Shown piece after piece: positions 1 through 8,236 of a stretch of DNA of 10,593 nucleotides (positions within the stretch are counted from its first letter, which is position 1; each line of letters starts with the position of its first letter). Source of the DNA: DATKKX01 sp035542775 (GTDB lineage: Bacteria > Planctomycetota > Phycisphaerae > UBA1845 > UTPLA1); the NCBI GenBank assembly GCA_035542775.1, contig DATKKX010000417.1, forward strand, positions 1 to 10,593, given 5' to 3'. The position numbers were made by a program, and so were the translations under genes. Under the pieces are notes generated by a model. It did no database searches. It saw only the letters and a list, made by a program, of their open reading frames with translations, and was not told where the DNA came from.

Positions 1-195
1 CCGGTGCTGGCCATTGCCGGCTCCCTAGCCATGAAAAAACGGCTGGCCATGACCGCCGGCACCATGCCGACTCACGGCCCCTTGTTCGTCGCCCTGTTGA
101 TCGGCACCGTGTTGATCGTCGGCGCGCTGACCTATATTCCCGGTCTGGCGCTGGGACCGGTGGTCGAGCACTTCATGCTGTGGCCGGCCCACTGA
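1..195 (+). CDS. kdpA: KdpA, K+-translocating subunit of the Kdp ATPase (3' end only)
   Basis: This is the last 64 codons of KdpA, entering from the left edge in frame 1 and ending at TGA 193-195. KdpA is the channel-like membrane subunit that selects and binds K+ in the KdpFABC pump of the inner membrane. The visible part reads PVLAIAGSLAMKKRLAMTAG, then MPTHGPLFVALLIGTVLIVG and GALTYIPGLALGPVVEH. This is the typical KdpA C-terminus, with a cytoplasmic basic segment followed by the last membrane helix. An apparent GTG start at position 4 is not the gene start, because the frame is open to the window edge. kdpB follows after 18 bases, as in the standard kdpABC order. The promoter and any kdpF lie outside the window. 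Confidence 0.96.
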   Translation, partial: PVLAIAGSLAMKKRLAMTAGTMPTHGPLFVALLIGTVLIVGALTYIPGLALGPVVEHFMLWPAH

Positions 196-213
196 TAGCT
201 AAGGAGTTTCAAG

Positions 214-2280
214 ATGACACGCAAACGGCTTTCTCTCTTCGATCCCGCGTTGACGCGGACCGCCTTGGTGGATGCTTTCAAAAAGCTCGACCCGCGGGTG
301 CAATGGCGCAATCCGGTGATGTTCGTGGTATATATCGGCAGTCTGCTGACCACGGGCTTATATATTCAGGCGCTGTTGGGCCAGGGCGAGGCCTCCCCCG
401 GCTTTATCCTGGCCGTCGCGCTCTGGCTCTGGTTTACGGTGCTGTTCGCCAATTTCGCCGAGGCCCTGGCCGAAGGCCGCAGCAAGGCGCAGGCCGCGTC
501 GCTGCGCCAGAACCGGGAGGCGCTCAAAGCCAAGCAACTCGTCGCTCCCCACCATGAGGCGGCCTATATGCCCGTGCCGGCCACCGACCTCCGTGCCGGG
601 GATGTCGTGCTGATCGAGGCCGGTGACACGATTCCAGGTGATGGCGAAGTCATCGAAGGCGTGGCCTCGGTGGACGAGAGCGCCATTACCGGCGAATCGG
701 CCCCGGTGATCCGGGAAGCGGGCGGCGATTTCTCCGCCGTGACCGGCGGCACGCGGGTGCTGTCGGACTGGATCGTGGTGCGGATCACGACCAACCCAGG
801 CGAGACTTTCCTCGACCGGATGATCGCCATGGTCGAAAGCGCCAAGCGCAAGAAGACGCCCAATGAAATCGCCCTGACCATTCTGCTGGTGGCCTTGACG
901 ATTGTCTTTCTGCTGGCGACCGCCACGCTGCTACCCTATTCCCTGTTCAGTGTGGATATCATGAAGGCGGGCAGCCCGATTACGATGACGGTACTGGCGG
1001 CGCTGCTGGTCTGCCTGATTCCTACCACTATCGGCGGACTGCTGTCCGCCATCGGCGTTGCCGGCATGAGCCGAATGCTGCAGGCGAACGTCATTGCCAC
1101 CTCCGGGCGGGCGGTCGAAGCTTCCGGCGATGTCGATGTACTGCTGTTGGACAAGACCGGCACGATTACCCTGGGCAACCGCCAGGCCGCGGCCTTTCTA
1201 CCGACCAGCGGTGTCGGCGAACGCGACCTGGCGGAGGCGGCGCAACTGGCCTCGCTGGCGGACGAAACGCCGGAAGGGCGCAGCATCATGGTGCTCGCCA
1301 AGGAACGCTTCAATCTGCGCGGCCGCGAGCTGCATACCCTGGACGCGACCTTCGTGCCGTTCTCCGCCCAGAGCCGGATGAGTGGCGTCAATCTGGGCCA
1401 ACGCCAGATCCGCAAGGGCGCGGTGGATGCCATCCGCAAGCACGTCGAGTCCTTCGGTCAACCGTTTCCCCCGGAAATCAACCGCCTGGTCGAGGACGTC
1501 GCCCGGCGCGGCAGCACCCCGCTGGTGGTTGCCGACGGTCCCCGTGCACTCGGGGTGATCGAACTGAAGGATATCGTCAAGGGCGGGATCAAAGAACGCT
1601 TCGCCGAATTGCGGCGGATGGGCATCAAAACTGTGATGATCACCGGCGATAACCGGCTGACTGCGGCGGCCATTGCCGCCGAAGCGGGGGTCGATGACTT
1701 CCTGTCTGAAGCCACCCCGGAAATGAAGCTGGCCCTGATCCGTCAGCAGCAGGGCGAAGGTCGGCTGGTCGCCATGACCGGCGACGGCACCAACGACGCC
1801 CCGGCGCTGGCCCAGGCGGACGTCGCGGTGGCCATGAACACGGGAACCCAGGCGGCCAAGGAAGCCGGCAATATGGTGGATCTTGATTCCAATCCGACCA
1901 AACTGATTGAGATCGTCGAAATCGGCAAGCAGATGCTGATCACCCGTGGCGCCCTGACCACCTTCAGCGTGGCCAACGATGTCGCCAAATACTTCGCCAT
2001 TATTCCGGCGGCCTTTGCGACCACCTATCCGGCCCTGGCTGCGCTGAATGTGATGCATTTGGCCAGTCCCAACTCGGCCATTCTCTCGGCGGTGATTTTC
2101 AATGCCTTGATCATCGTCTTGCTGATTCCGCTGGCTCTGAAAGGCGTGAAATACCGCCCGCTGGGTGCCGCCGGCCTGTTGCGGCGTAACCTGCTGATCT
2201 ACGGCCTGGGCGGGCTGGTCGTGCCCTTTGTCGGCATTAAACTGATCGACCTGGTTCTTGAAGGACTGGGCTGGATTTAA
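214..2280 (+). CDS. kdpB: KdpB, catalytic P-type ATPase subunit of the K+ pump
   Basis: The product is 688 residues, close to the roughly 682 of E. coli KdpB. It hydrolyses ATP to drive K+ uptake through KdpA in the inner membrane. P-type ATPase motifs are visible in order. TGES of the actuator domain is at residues 159-162. The phosphorylation motif DKTGT has its aspartate at 313. FVPFSAQSRMSG and the nucleotide-binding lysine in RKGAVDA (about 401) follow, and GDGTNDAP has aspartates at 524 and 528. Hydrophobic segments near residues 36-56, 67-90, 220-240 and 255-275, and a C-terminal group after about 585, fit the family. Serine 162 matches the E. coli position phosphorylated to inhibit the pump at high K+. 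A strong Shine-Dalgarno AAGGAG (201-206) lies 7 bases before the ATG. The gene ends 13 bases before kdpC. All catalytic residues I checked are intact. Confidence 0.98.
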   Translation: MTRKRLSLFDPALTRTALVDAFKKLDPRVQWRNPVMFVVYIGSLLTTGLYIQALLGQGEASPGFILAVALWLWFTVLFANFAEALAEGRSKAQAASLRQNREALKAKQLVAPHHEAAYMPVPATDLRAGDVVLIEAGDTIPGDGEVIEGVASVDESAITGESAPVIREAGGDFSAVTGGTRVLSDWIVVRITTNPGETFLDRMIAMVESAKRKKTPNEIALTILLVALTIVFLLATATLLPYSLFSVDIMKAGSPITMTVLAALLVCLIPTTIGGLLSAIGVAGMSRMLQANVIATSGRAVEASGDVDVLLLDKTGTITLGNRQAAAFLPTSGVGERDLAEAAQLASLADETPEGRSIMVLAKERFNLRGRELHTLDATFVPFSAQSRMSGVNLGQRQIRKGAVDAIRKHVESFGQPFPPEINRLVEDVARRGSTPLVVADGPRALGVIELKDIVKGGIKERFAELRRMGIKTVMITGDNRLTAAAIAAEAGVDDFLSEATPEMKLALIRQQQGEGRLVAMTGDGTNDAPALAQADVAVAMNTGTQAAKEAGNMVDLDSNPTKLIEIVEIGKQMLITRGALTTFSVANDVAKYFAIIPAAFATTYPALAALNVMHLASPNSAILSAVIFNALIIVLLIPLALKGVKYRPLGAAGLLRRNLLIYGLGGLVVPFVGIKLIDLVLEGLGWI

Positions 2281-2293
2281 CAGGAGAAACGTT

Positions 2294-2866
2294 ATGTGGT
2301 CTTTACTGCGTCCTGGATTAACCTTGTTCATTCTGCTAACCGTCATTACCGGCCTGCTCTACCCGGCGGTAACGACCGGTCTTGGCCGCCTGTTATTTCC
2401 TGACCAGGCGGCGGGCAGTCTGATTACCAAAGATGGCAAGCTGGTCGGCTCTGAACTCATCGGCCAGAATTTCAGCGCGCCCCAGTATTTCTGGGGGCGA
2501 CTCTCGGCAACGACGCCGAATCCCTATAATGGGGCCGCCTCCGCGGGTTCGAATTTCGGCCCCCTGAATCCGGCCCTGCTGGAAGCGGTCAAGGCGCGCA
2601 TCGCGGCGCTCCAGGCGTCCGGCGCAACGCCCAACACGCCCATCCCGGTTGACCTGGTCACCGCGTCGGGCAGCGGCCTCGACCCGCATATCACGCCGGC
2701 GGCGGCCTACTATCAGGTCGACCGGGTGGCCCGTGCCCGAGGCCTCAACGCCGGCCGGGTCAAGCAGCTCATCGACACCCAGACGGAAAGGCCCTGGTTG
2801 GGCTTTCTGGGCGAACCCCGAGTAAATGTGCTTAAGCTTAATTTGGCGCTCGATGCGTTACGGTAA
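2294..2866 (+). CDS. kdpC: KdpC, accessory subunit of the K+-transporting ATPase
   Basis: The product is 190 residues, the usual family length. KdpC is a single-span inner-membrane protein that stabilises the KdpABC complex and is thought to help with nucleotide binding by KdpB. One membrane helix lies at about residues 8-30 (LFILLTVITGLLYPAVTTGL), and the rest is a periplasmic domain. Family signatures include the segment around GSELIGQNFSAPQYFWGRLS, then GSNFGPLNP, then SGLDPHITPAAAYYQVDRVA, and a C-terminal NVLKLNLALD. The ATG at 2294 was chosen because AGGAG (2282-2286) precedes it by 7 bases and the protein then starts at the expected point. An in-frame ATG at 2258 lies inside kdpB and would add 12 unrelated residues. 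The gap to kdpD is 5 bases. Confidence 0.97.
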   Translation: MWSLLRPGLTLFILLTVITGLLYPAVTTGLGRLLFPDQAAGSLITKDGKLVGSELIGQNFSAPQYFWGRLSATTPNPYNGAASAGSNFGPLNPALLEAVKARIAALQASGATPNTPIPVDLVTASGSGLDPHITPAAAYYQVDRVARARGLNAGRVKQLIDTQTERPWLGFLGEPRVNVLKLNLALDALR

Positions 2867-2871
2867 CGCCA

Positions 2872-5598
2872 ATGACCAGCGACACCGACCAGCGACCCGA
2901 CCCGGATGAACTGCTGAAGCGCTACCAGGCGGAAGCTACCAAGGCCCAGCGCGGCAAATTGCGGATTTTTTTCGGTGCCTCGGCGGGGGTAGGCAAGACC
3001 TATGCGATGTTGCAGGCGGCCCGGCAACTCCGCGCCCAGGGATTGGATGTAGTAGTCGGGATCGTCGAAACCCATGGACGTGCCGAGACCGAAATCTTGC
3101 TCGAAGGACTGGAAGTTCTACCTCGCCGGGAAATTCCCTATCGCGACCGGACGCTGAAGGAGTTCGATCTCGATGCCGCGCTGAAGCGCAAGCCCGCCCT
3201 GATCCTGGTGGACGAACTGGCGCACAGCAATGTGCCGGGGTCGCGCCATCCGAAGCGTTGGCAGGATATCGAAGAGCTGCTGGCCGCCGGCATCGATGTG
3301 TATACCACCGTCAACGTCCAGCATCTGGAAAGCCTGAACGACGTGGTCGGCGGCATCACGGAAATCCGGGTATGGGAAACCGTCCCCGATCGGGTCTTCG
3401 AGGAAGCCGACGAAGTCGTCTTGGTCGATCTCCCTCCCGATGAGTTATTACAACGGCTCAAAGAGGGTAAGGTCTACCTGCCGGAGCAGGCCAAGCGGGC
3501 CATTCAGAACTTCTTCCGCAAGGGCAATCTGATTGCCTTGCGGGAAATGGCGCTGCGGCGCACTGCCGACCGGGTGGATGGCCAAATGCTGGCGTATCGG
3601 CGCGACCTGCTCGCCGCGCCGGTCTGGCAGACCCGCGATGCGATCCTGGCGTGCGTCGGCCCGCAACCGGGGGCGGAAAAAGTCGTGCGCAGCGCCAGCC
3701 GGCTGGCGGCCCAACTCGAGGTGCCCTGGCATACCATCTATGTCGAGACCCCCAGGCTGCAACGGCTGCCGGAAGCGCAACGCCGGGCCATCTTGAAAAC
3801 GCTGAAGCTCGCCCAGGATCTGGGGGCGGTGACCGCCACCCTGCCCGCCGAGGATATCGCGACGGCCATTGTGAGCTATGCCCGGAAGCATAATCTGGCC
3901 AAGCTGGTCATCGGGCGGACTTCTCATCGGACCTGGCGGCCGTTCCGGCATTCTCTTACCGGGCGCATCGGCGAGGTCGCCGCGGATATCGATCTCGTTG
4001 AGGTCGCACGTGACGCTGCGGCGAGCCGGGTCAAAACCACCTCCACCGTGGTGTCTGAAGAGCCCTCGGGAGGGCGGCCATTACGCTGGACCCGGTATTT
4101 ATGGGCGCTGGTCGTCTGCGCGGTCACCACGGTGCTCGTGCTGCCGCTCCAGCCCTATCTCGATCTGGCCAATATCGTCATGCTCTTTCTGCTCGCGGTG
4201 GTGATCGTAGCGGTCCGCTTTGGCCGGGGGCCGGCTACCCTCGCCGCCGTGGTCAACGTGGCGGCGTTCGATTTCTTCTTTGTACCCCCCCAGTTTTCAT
4301 TTGGCGTCCATGATGTGCAGTATCTGCTGACCTTTGCCGTGATGCTGAGCGTCGGTCTGATCACCGGCCAACTCACGGCGGGATTGCGTTACCAGGCCCG
4401 GGTGGCGGGCCATCGCGAGGAACGCTCGCGCGATCTGTACCAAATGGCGCGGGAACTGTCAGGAGCGCTCACCAACGAGCAGATCGTCGAGATCAGCGAC
4501 CAGTATATCGAAGCCAGCTTTCGAGCGCGAGCGGAGATGGTCTTGCCGGACGAGACAGAGGAAAAATTGCTGCCCTACACTTACACCACCGGGGAGAAAC
4601 CGGCCTTGGACCTGGGTATTGCCCAATGGGTGTACGATCGTAGTGAACCGGCGGGGATCGGCACCGATACTTTACCTGGCAGTCCGGCGCTGTATCTACC
4701 CTTGAAAGCGCCGTTGCGTACCCGGGGCGTGCTGGTGGTCGAGCCGACTAATCCCCGCGTGCTGATGATTCCGGAACAGCGCCGGCAACTGGAGATTTTT
4801 ACCGCCTTGATCGCCATTGCCCTGGAACGAGTTCATTTTGTGACCATCGCCCGCGAGGCGCTGCTCCGGATGGAATCGGAGCGCCTGCGCAATTCCCTGC
4901 TGTCCGCCCTGTCGCACGATCTGCGCACGCCGCTGACGGCGTTAGTCGGTCTGGCCGATTCGCTCGCCCTCAGCCAGCCACCGCTCGCCGCCGGACAAGT
5001 TGAATTAATGCAAGCCATTCGGGAACAGGCCTTACGCACGAGCGAACTGGTGAACAAGGTGCTCGACATGGCGCGGTTGCAAGCAGGCGGCATGCGGCTG
5101 AATCGGCAATGGCAGTCGCTGGAAGAAGTGGTCGGCAGCGCCCTCAAAGCCCGGGAAACGCTCCTGGCCGACCATCCGGTCGACGTTCGCCTGCCGGTCG
5201 AGTTGCAGTTGCTGGAATTCGATGCCGTGCTGATCGAGCGCGTGCTGGTCAATTTGCTCGAAAACGCCGCCAAGTATACCCCGGCGGGCAGTGAGATTAC
5301 TGTGGAAGCGGTGGTCAGGGGCAAGGAGGTCGAGATTGCCATCAGCGATAACGGACCCGGCCTGCCGCCAGGCATGGAGCAGGCGATCTTCGAGAAATTT
5401 ATCCGAGGTACTCAGGAATCAGCCAAAGCGGGGATCGGCTTGGGACTGGCCATCGGCAAAGCGATTGTCGAAGCGCATCAGGGCCGCATCTGGGCGGAGA
5501 ACCGGCCCACCGGCGGCGCGCGGTTTGCATTCACCCTGCCGCTGGGCACCCCGCCGTCAGTGGAGCCGGAAATCATCGTGGCGCATGCCGTGGAGTAA
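2872..5598 (+). CDS. kdpD: KdpD, K+/turgor-responsive sensor histidine kinase
   Basis: The product is 908 residues, slightly longer than the 894 of E. coli KdpD. KdpD senses K+ limitation or ionic stress and controls phosphorylation of KdpE. The domains are as follows. The cytoplasmic N-terminal KdpD domain spans about residues 20-230, with Walker A GASAGVGKT (35-43, lysine 42) and Walker B ending in D114-E115. A universal-stress-protein-like domain begins near 256 and ends near 380. A DUF4118 block with four closely spaced membrane helices covers about 406-505, followed by a GAF-like region at about 520-665. The kinase core has the phospho-acceptor H682 in LSALSHDLRTPLTAL, the N box asparagine near 798 in LLENAAKYTP, the G1 box DNGPGLPPG from 826, and the G2 box GIGLGLA at 854-860. 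No clear Shine-Dalgarno precedes the ATG, so translation is probably coupled to kdpC, which ends 5 bases upstream. Confidence 0.97.
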   Translation: MTSDTDQRPDPDELLKRYQAEATKAQRGKLRIFFGASAGVGKTYAMLQAARQLRAQGLDVVVGIVETHGRAETEILLEGLEVLPRREIPYRDRTLKEFDLDAALKRKPALILVDELAHSNVPGSRHPKRWQDIEELLAAGIDVYTTVNVQHLESLNDVVGGITEIRVWETVPDRVFEEADEVVLVDLPPDELLQRLKEGKVYLPEQAKRAIQNFFRKGNLIALREMALRRTADRVDGQMLAYRRDLLAAPVWQTRDAILACVGPQPGAEKVVRSASRLAAQLEVPWHTIYVETPRLQRLPEAQRRAILKTLKLAQDLGAVTATLPAEDIATAIVSYARKHNLAKLVIGRTSHRTWRPFRHSLTGRIGEVAADIDLVEVARDAAASRVKTTSTVVSEEPSGGRPLRWTRYLWALVVCAVTTVLVLPLQPYLDLANIVMLFLLAVVIVAVRFGRGPATLAAVVNVAAFDFFFVPPQFSFGVHDVQYLLTFAVMLSVGLITGQLTAGLRYQARVAGHREERSRDLYQMARELSGALTNEQIVEISDQYIEASFRARAEMVLPDETEEKLLPYTYTTGEKPALDLGIAQWVYDRSEPAGIGTDTLPGSPALYLPLKAPLRTRGVLVVEPTNPRVLMIPEQRRQLEIFTALIAIALERVHFVTIAREALLRMESERLRNSLLSALSHDLRTPLTALVGLADSLALSQPPLAAGQVELMQAIREQALRTSELVNKVLDMARLQAGGMRLNRQWQSLEEVVGSALKARETLLADHPVDVRLPVELQLLEFDAVLIERVLVNLLENAAKYTPAGSEITVEAVVRGKEVEIAISDNGPGLPPGMEQAIFEKFIRGTQESAKAGIGLGLAIGKAIVEAHQGRIWAENRPTGGARFAFTLPLGTPPSVEPEIIVAHAVE

Positions 5599-5602
5599 CC
5601 TC

Positions 5603-6295
5603 ATGAGTTCAACCGTTCCCACCATTCTGGTGGTCGAAGATGAAAAGGAAATTCGCCGCTTTGTACGCCTGGCCCTGGAGACGGACGGTTGCCAGGTGGT
5701 CGAGGCGGCGGGTTATCAACGGGGTCTGATCGAAGCCGGCACCCGCCAACCGGATCTGCTGATGCTGGATCTGGGCCTGCCGGACGGGGATGGGATCGAG
5801 TTTATCCGCGATCTGCGCGGCTGGAGTTCGCTGCCGATCCTCGTGCTGTCGGCGCGCTCGCAGGAGACGGATAAAATCCAGGCGCTCGATACCGGCGCTG
5901 ATGATTATTTGACCAAACCGTTCGGTGTCGGTGAATTGCTGGCGCGAGTCCGCGCCGTCTTGCGGCGCCGGAGCCAGACCGGCGATACTAGTCAGACCCT
6001 CGTTAACTTCGGCGAGGTCAGGGTCGATCTGGTCAGACGGGTGGTCGAAAAGGCCGGACAGCCGGTGCATCTGACGCCGTTCGAGTACCGACTGCTAGCC
6101 CTGCTGCTCCAGAATGCCGGCAAGGTGCTGATCCATCGCCAGTTACTGCGGGAGGTCTGGGGGCCGAGCTATGTGGAGAGCTATCATTATCTGCGGGTCT
6201 ATATGGGGCATCTCCGACAAAAACTGGAAGACGATCCCACCCGCCCCCGGTATCTTCTTACTGAGACTGGGGTGGGTTACCGGTTTGTGGGGTAG
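5603..6295 (+). CDS. kdpE: KdpE, OmpR/PhoB-type response regulator of the kdp operon
   Basis: The product is 230 residues (E. coli KdpE has 225). It is the DNA-binding partner of KdpD and, when phosphorylated, activates the kdp promoter. The receiver domain (about 6-120) has the acidic pair E12-D13, the phospho-acceptor D56 in LMLDLGLPDGDG, S83 in LVLSARS, and K105 in YLTKPFG. The winged-helix effector domain (about 132-229) shows HLTPFEYRLLALLLQNAGKV, then the recognition-helix region around ESYHYLRVYMGHLRQKLE, and ends GVGYRFVG. The ATG at 5603 is chosen over the long upstream open frame, which lies inside kdpD. GGAG (5592-5595), overlapping the kdpD stop codon, is 7 bases before this ATG and suggests translational coupling. 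Confidence 0.97.
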   Translation: MSSTVPTILVVEDEKEIRRFVRLALETDGCQVVEAAGYQRGLIEAGTRQPDLLMLDLGLPDGDGIEFIRDLRGWSSLPILVLSARSQETDKIQALDTGADDYLTKPFGVGELLARVRAVLRRRSQTGDTSQTLVNFGEVRVDLVRRVVEKAGQPVHLTPFEYRLLALLLQNAGKVLIHRQLLREVWGPSYVESYHYLRVYMGHLRQKLEDDPTRPRYLLTETGVGYRFVG

Positions 6296-6665
6296 ACTGT
6301 TAGGAGACATCGGCCACCCGAGGGGAGTTGACCACCCGCCCCGTAGTGTCCATCTCCCGGCGCTCCAACGGGTCCCCGGTCGCCTCGGCATCCCTTGAGT
6401 CCCTCCGCTGGCAGTGGTGATTGCCGCTGTTCTTCCTTAAAATTCAGCGGGGTTTCGGACCGCCCTCCCTTTCACCTGCCGCGTTTCCCAACGGTGAGGG
6501 TTGCCCGTCCGGTACCACGTAAACGCATGAGCCTGTTATGAAGGTTCAGACTCTGTTAACCCCTTTATAGACGGCTGCGATCAGACCGCGAGCGTTACGA
6601 TCAGGGACTCTTCACCGCCGACGGGGCTGGCTGGCTTCTCATTCAGCAACGACAGGGGCGGTATC
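6296..6665. other. Non-coding gap between kdpE and the antiporter gene
   Basis: This 370-base stretch has stop codons in all frames and no reading frame that resembles a known protein. It should hold the end of the kdp transcript and the antiporter promoter. I see no convincing GC-rich hairpin with a T-run and no good sigma-70 -35/-10 pair. The direct repeat CCACCCG occurs at 6314-6320 and 6332-6338, 18 bases apart. The only clear signal is the Shine-Dalgarno AGGGG (6654-6658) ahead of the antiporter ATG. Confidence 0.7.
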
Positions 6666-7913
6666 ATGACTTCATTCCAGATCATTGCTACAGTCCTGAG
6701 TTTGGCTGCTTTGTGCAGTTATCTGAACCATCGCTACGTGAAATTTCCCGCCTCGATCGGGCAAATGGCCTTTGCCTTAGGGATGTCGGCCTCGGTACTG
6801 TTCTTGGAAGCGCTGGGAGTCGTGAATTTTCGTCCTGCGAGTGCGTTCCTTTATCAGATCGATTTTTCCAACGTCCTGCTCCACGGCATGCTGTCTTTCC
6901 TGCTGTTCGCCGGCGCGCTGGCGATCGAGTTCGAGGAGCTGAAAACGGTCGTCGGGTCGGTTTCCATTCTGGCGACAGTGGGCGTGATCATCGCCACTTT
7001 CGTGACGGGATCCCTTGTCTGGTATGCAGCGGCATTGGCCGGATTGGACCTGCCCTATCTCTACGCCCTGCTGTTCGGGGCGCTGATTTCACCGACCGAT
7101 CCGATCGCCATTCTGGCGATTTTAAAGGAAGCGGGACTGTCGAGAACCCTCTACGTGAAAATCGGTAGCGAGAGCCTGTTCAACGACGGCATCGGCGTGG
7201 TGGCGTTTGTGACGATTCTCGGCGTGGCGACCCGCGCACAGCCGCCGACCGTGGCGGACGTTTCGCTGCTGCTGCTCCGTGAGACGCTAGGCGGCGCGAT
7301 GTTGGGCCTGCTGCTCGGCTGGGTCACCTATCGCTTGCTGCGCCCGATCGACGAATACCGGGTCGAGATCCTACTGACACTGGCGCTCGCCGCGGGCGGC
7401 TATGTGCTGGCCGAAGGGCTGGGAGTATCGGCTCCCCTTTGCATGGTCGCTGCCGGGCTCCTGATCGGCAATCGGGGGCGCCACTTTGGCATGTCGGCGC
7501 GTTCCCGCCGCCGCTTGGACGAATTTTGGGAACTGGTGGATGAACTTCTCAACGCGGTGCTGTTTATGCTGATCGGGTTTGAGGTGGTCGTCATTGCTTT
7601 CACCAGCCAGCATCTGATTCTGGGCCTGTTCGCGATTGCCGCCATGCTGCTGGGCCGGGTGATCAGCGTGGGCGCCGTCGTCAGCTTGCTGAGGCTACAC
7701 CAGCCCGTCGAGGCGGGAACGATCCAGCTTCTCACCTGGGGCGGGTTGCGTGGTGGGCTTTCCATCGCGATGGCCTTGTCACTGCCGCCGGGTCCGGAAA
7801 AAGGGGTGATCCTACCCATCACCTATCTTGTCGTGCTGTTCTCCATTCTGGTTCAGGGACTGACTTTCAAACCTGCCTTGAAAGTGCTACTACCCCAGGG
7901 ACGGCCGCCGTGA
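6666..7913 (+). CDS. CPA1-family (NhaP-type) Na+(K+)/H+ antiporter
   Basis: The product is 415 residues, a typical size for bacterial NhaP-like antiporters without a long C-terminal cytoplasmic tail. It should exchange Na+ or K+ for protons across the inner membrane. About 12 hydrophobic helices run through the whole protein. CPA1 signatures are present. SPTDPIAILAILKEAG has its aspartate at residue 145. ESLFNDGIGVV contains the conserved Asn173-Asp174 pair, which forms the ion-binding site in electroneutral CPA1 members. WGGLRGGLSIAMALSLP appears late in the protein. A charged loop, RSRRRLDEFWELVDELLNAV, precedes the later helices, as in the family. The ATG is preceded by AGGGG (6654-6658) at 7 bases. 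The gene follows kdpE on the same strand after 370 bases, so it probably has its own promoter. Family assignment is firm, but ion specificity (Na+, K+ or both) cannot be read from the sequence. Confidence 0.93.
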   Translation: MTSFQIIATVLSLAALCSYLNHRYVKFPASIGQMAFALGMSASVLFLEALGVVNFRPASAFLYQIDFSNVLLHGMLSFLLFAGALAIEFEELKTVVGSVSILATVGVIIATFVTGSLVWYAAALAGLDLPYLYALLFGALISPTDPIAILAILKEAGLSRTLYVKIGSESLFNDGIGVVAFVTILGVATRAQPPTVADVSLLLLRETLGGAMLGLLLGWVTYRLLRPIDEYRVEILLTLALAAGGYVLAEGLGVSAPLCMVAAGLLIGNRGRHFGMSARSRRRLDEFWELVDELLNAVLFMLIGFEVVVIAFTSQHLILGLFAIAAMLLGRVISVGAVVSLLRLHQPVEAGTIQLLTWGGLRGGLSIAMALSLPPGPEKGVILPITYLVVLFSILVQGLTFKPALKVLLPQGRPP

Positions 7914-7922
7914 ACCGGCGGC
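7904..7922 (+). repeat. GC-rich hairpin overlapping the antiporter stop codon
   Basis: GCCGCCG (7904-7910) is the perfect inverse of CGGCGGC (7916-7922), with a 5-base loop that contains the TGA stop. Seven G-C pairs make a stable stem at the end of the gene, which may help end transcription or protect the 3' end. No T-run follows (GGGTTGG comes next), so it is not a canonical intrinsic terminator. Confidence 0.4.
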
Positions 7923-7944
7923 GGGTTGGCGTGCGGCGGATCGC

Positions 7945-8233
7945 TGCCAGGATGACAGTGAGCCGACCTCGGCTGATCCGGCCACACCAGACAGGCTTCA
8001 TGCGCGGCGTTATCACCGATCGTAAAGACGACCTCCATCGTGGGCGCCTCAGGGACGGCAAAGACATCCCAGGCCTGGCGGCGCCACCCTTCAGTGAGAA
8101 AACCAGGTCGTTGCAAGCGGCCGAGCGCCAGCGGATTGACCTTGCCGGTCGGATGGCTGTCGGCGCTGTGGCCGTAAAACGGCACCTGCCCTCATCCGTT
8201 GAGCCGGGCCTCCGCCAGAAGGCGACGAGCGGA
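7945..8233 (-). pseudogene. Decayed arsenate reductase (ArsC, low-molecular-weight phosphatase type)
   Basis: Read on the minus strand, the fragment gives SARRLLAEARLNG, a TGA stop (8192-8194), then GQVPFYGHSADSHPTGKVNP, a middle part with WDVFAVPEAPTMEVVF, and TIGDNAAHEACLVWPDQP. This tracks the ArsC/LMW-phosphatase pattern (NSARSxLAEA, SAGSHPTGKVNP, then DxVxTVCDNAAxExCPVWPGQP). Three lesions show it is dead. The N-terminal start and the P-loop cysteine (CTGNSxRS) are missing. A stop codon interrupts the frame. The first redox cysteine of the CDNAA motif is glycine (codon 8015-8017), although the second cysteine is kept (codon 7991-7993). Similarity fades after QPRSAH, near 7950, short of the normal C-terminus. 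It is convergent with the antiporter. The family call rests on motif memory, not on an alignment. Confidence 0.72.
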
Positions 8234-8236
8234 AAT

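Noticed and set aside
1198..2346. Open frame of 382 codons on the minus strand
   Set aside because: It lies fully opposite kdpB and kdpC, is rich in His, Gly, Gln and Arg, and matches no family. It is an antisense shadow of high-GC coding DNA.
5291..5602. Longer upstream start for kdpE
   Set aside because: The added 104 residues overlap the kdpD kinase domain in another frame and are not receiver-like. ATG 5603 has a Shine-Dalgarno sequence and the right domain start.
6565..6570. TTATAG as a possible -10 box for the antiporter
   Set aside because: It is a weak match with no -35 element at suitable spacing.
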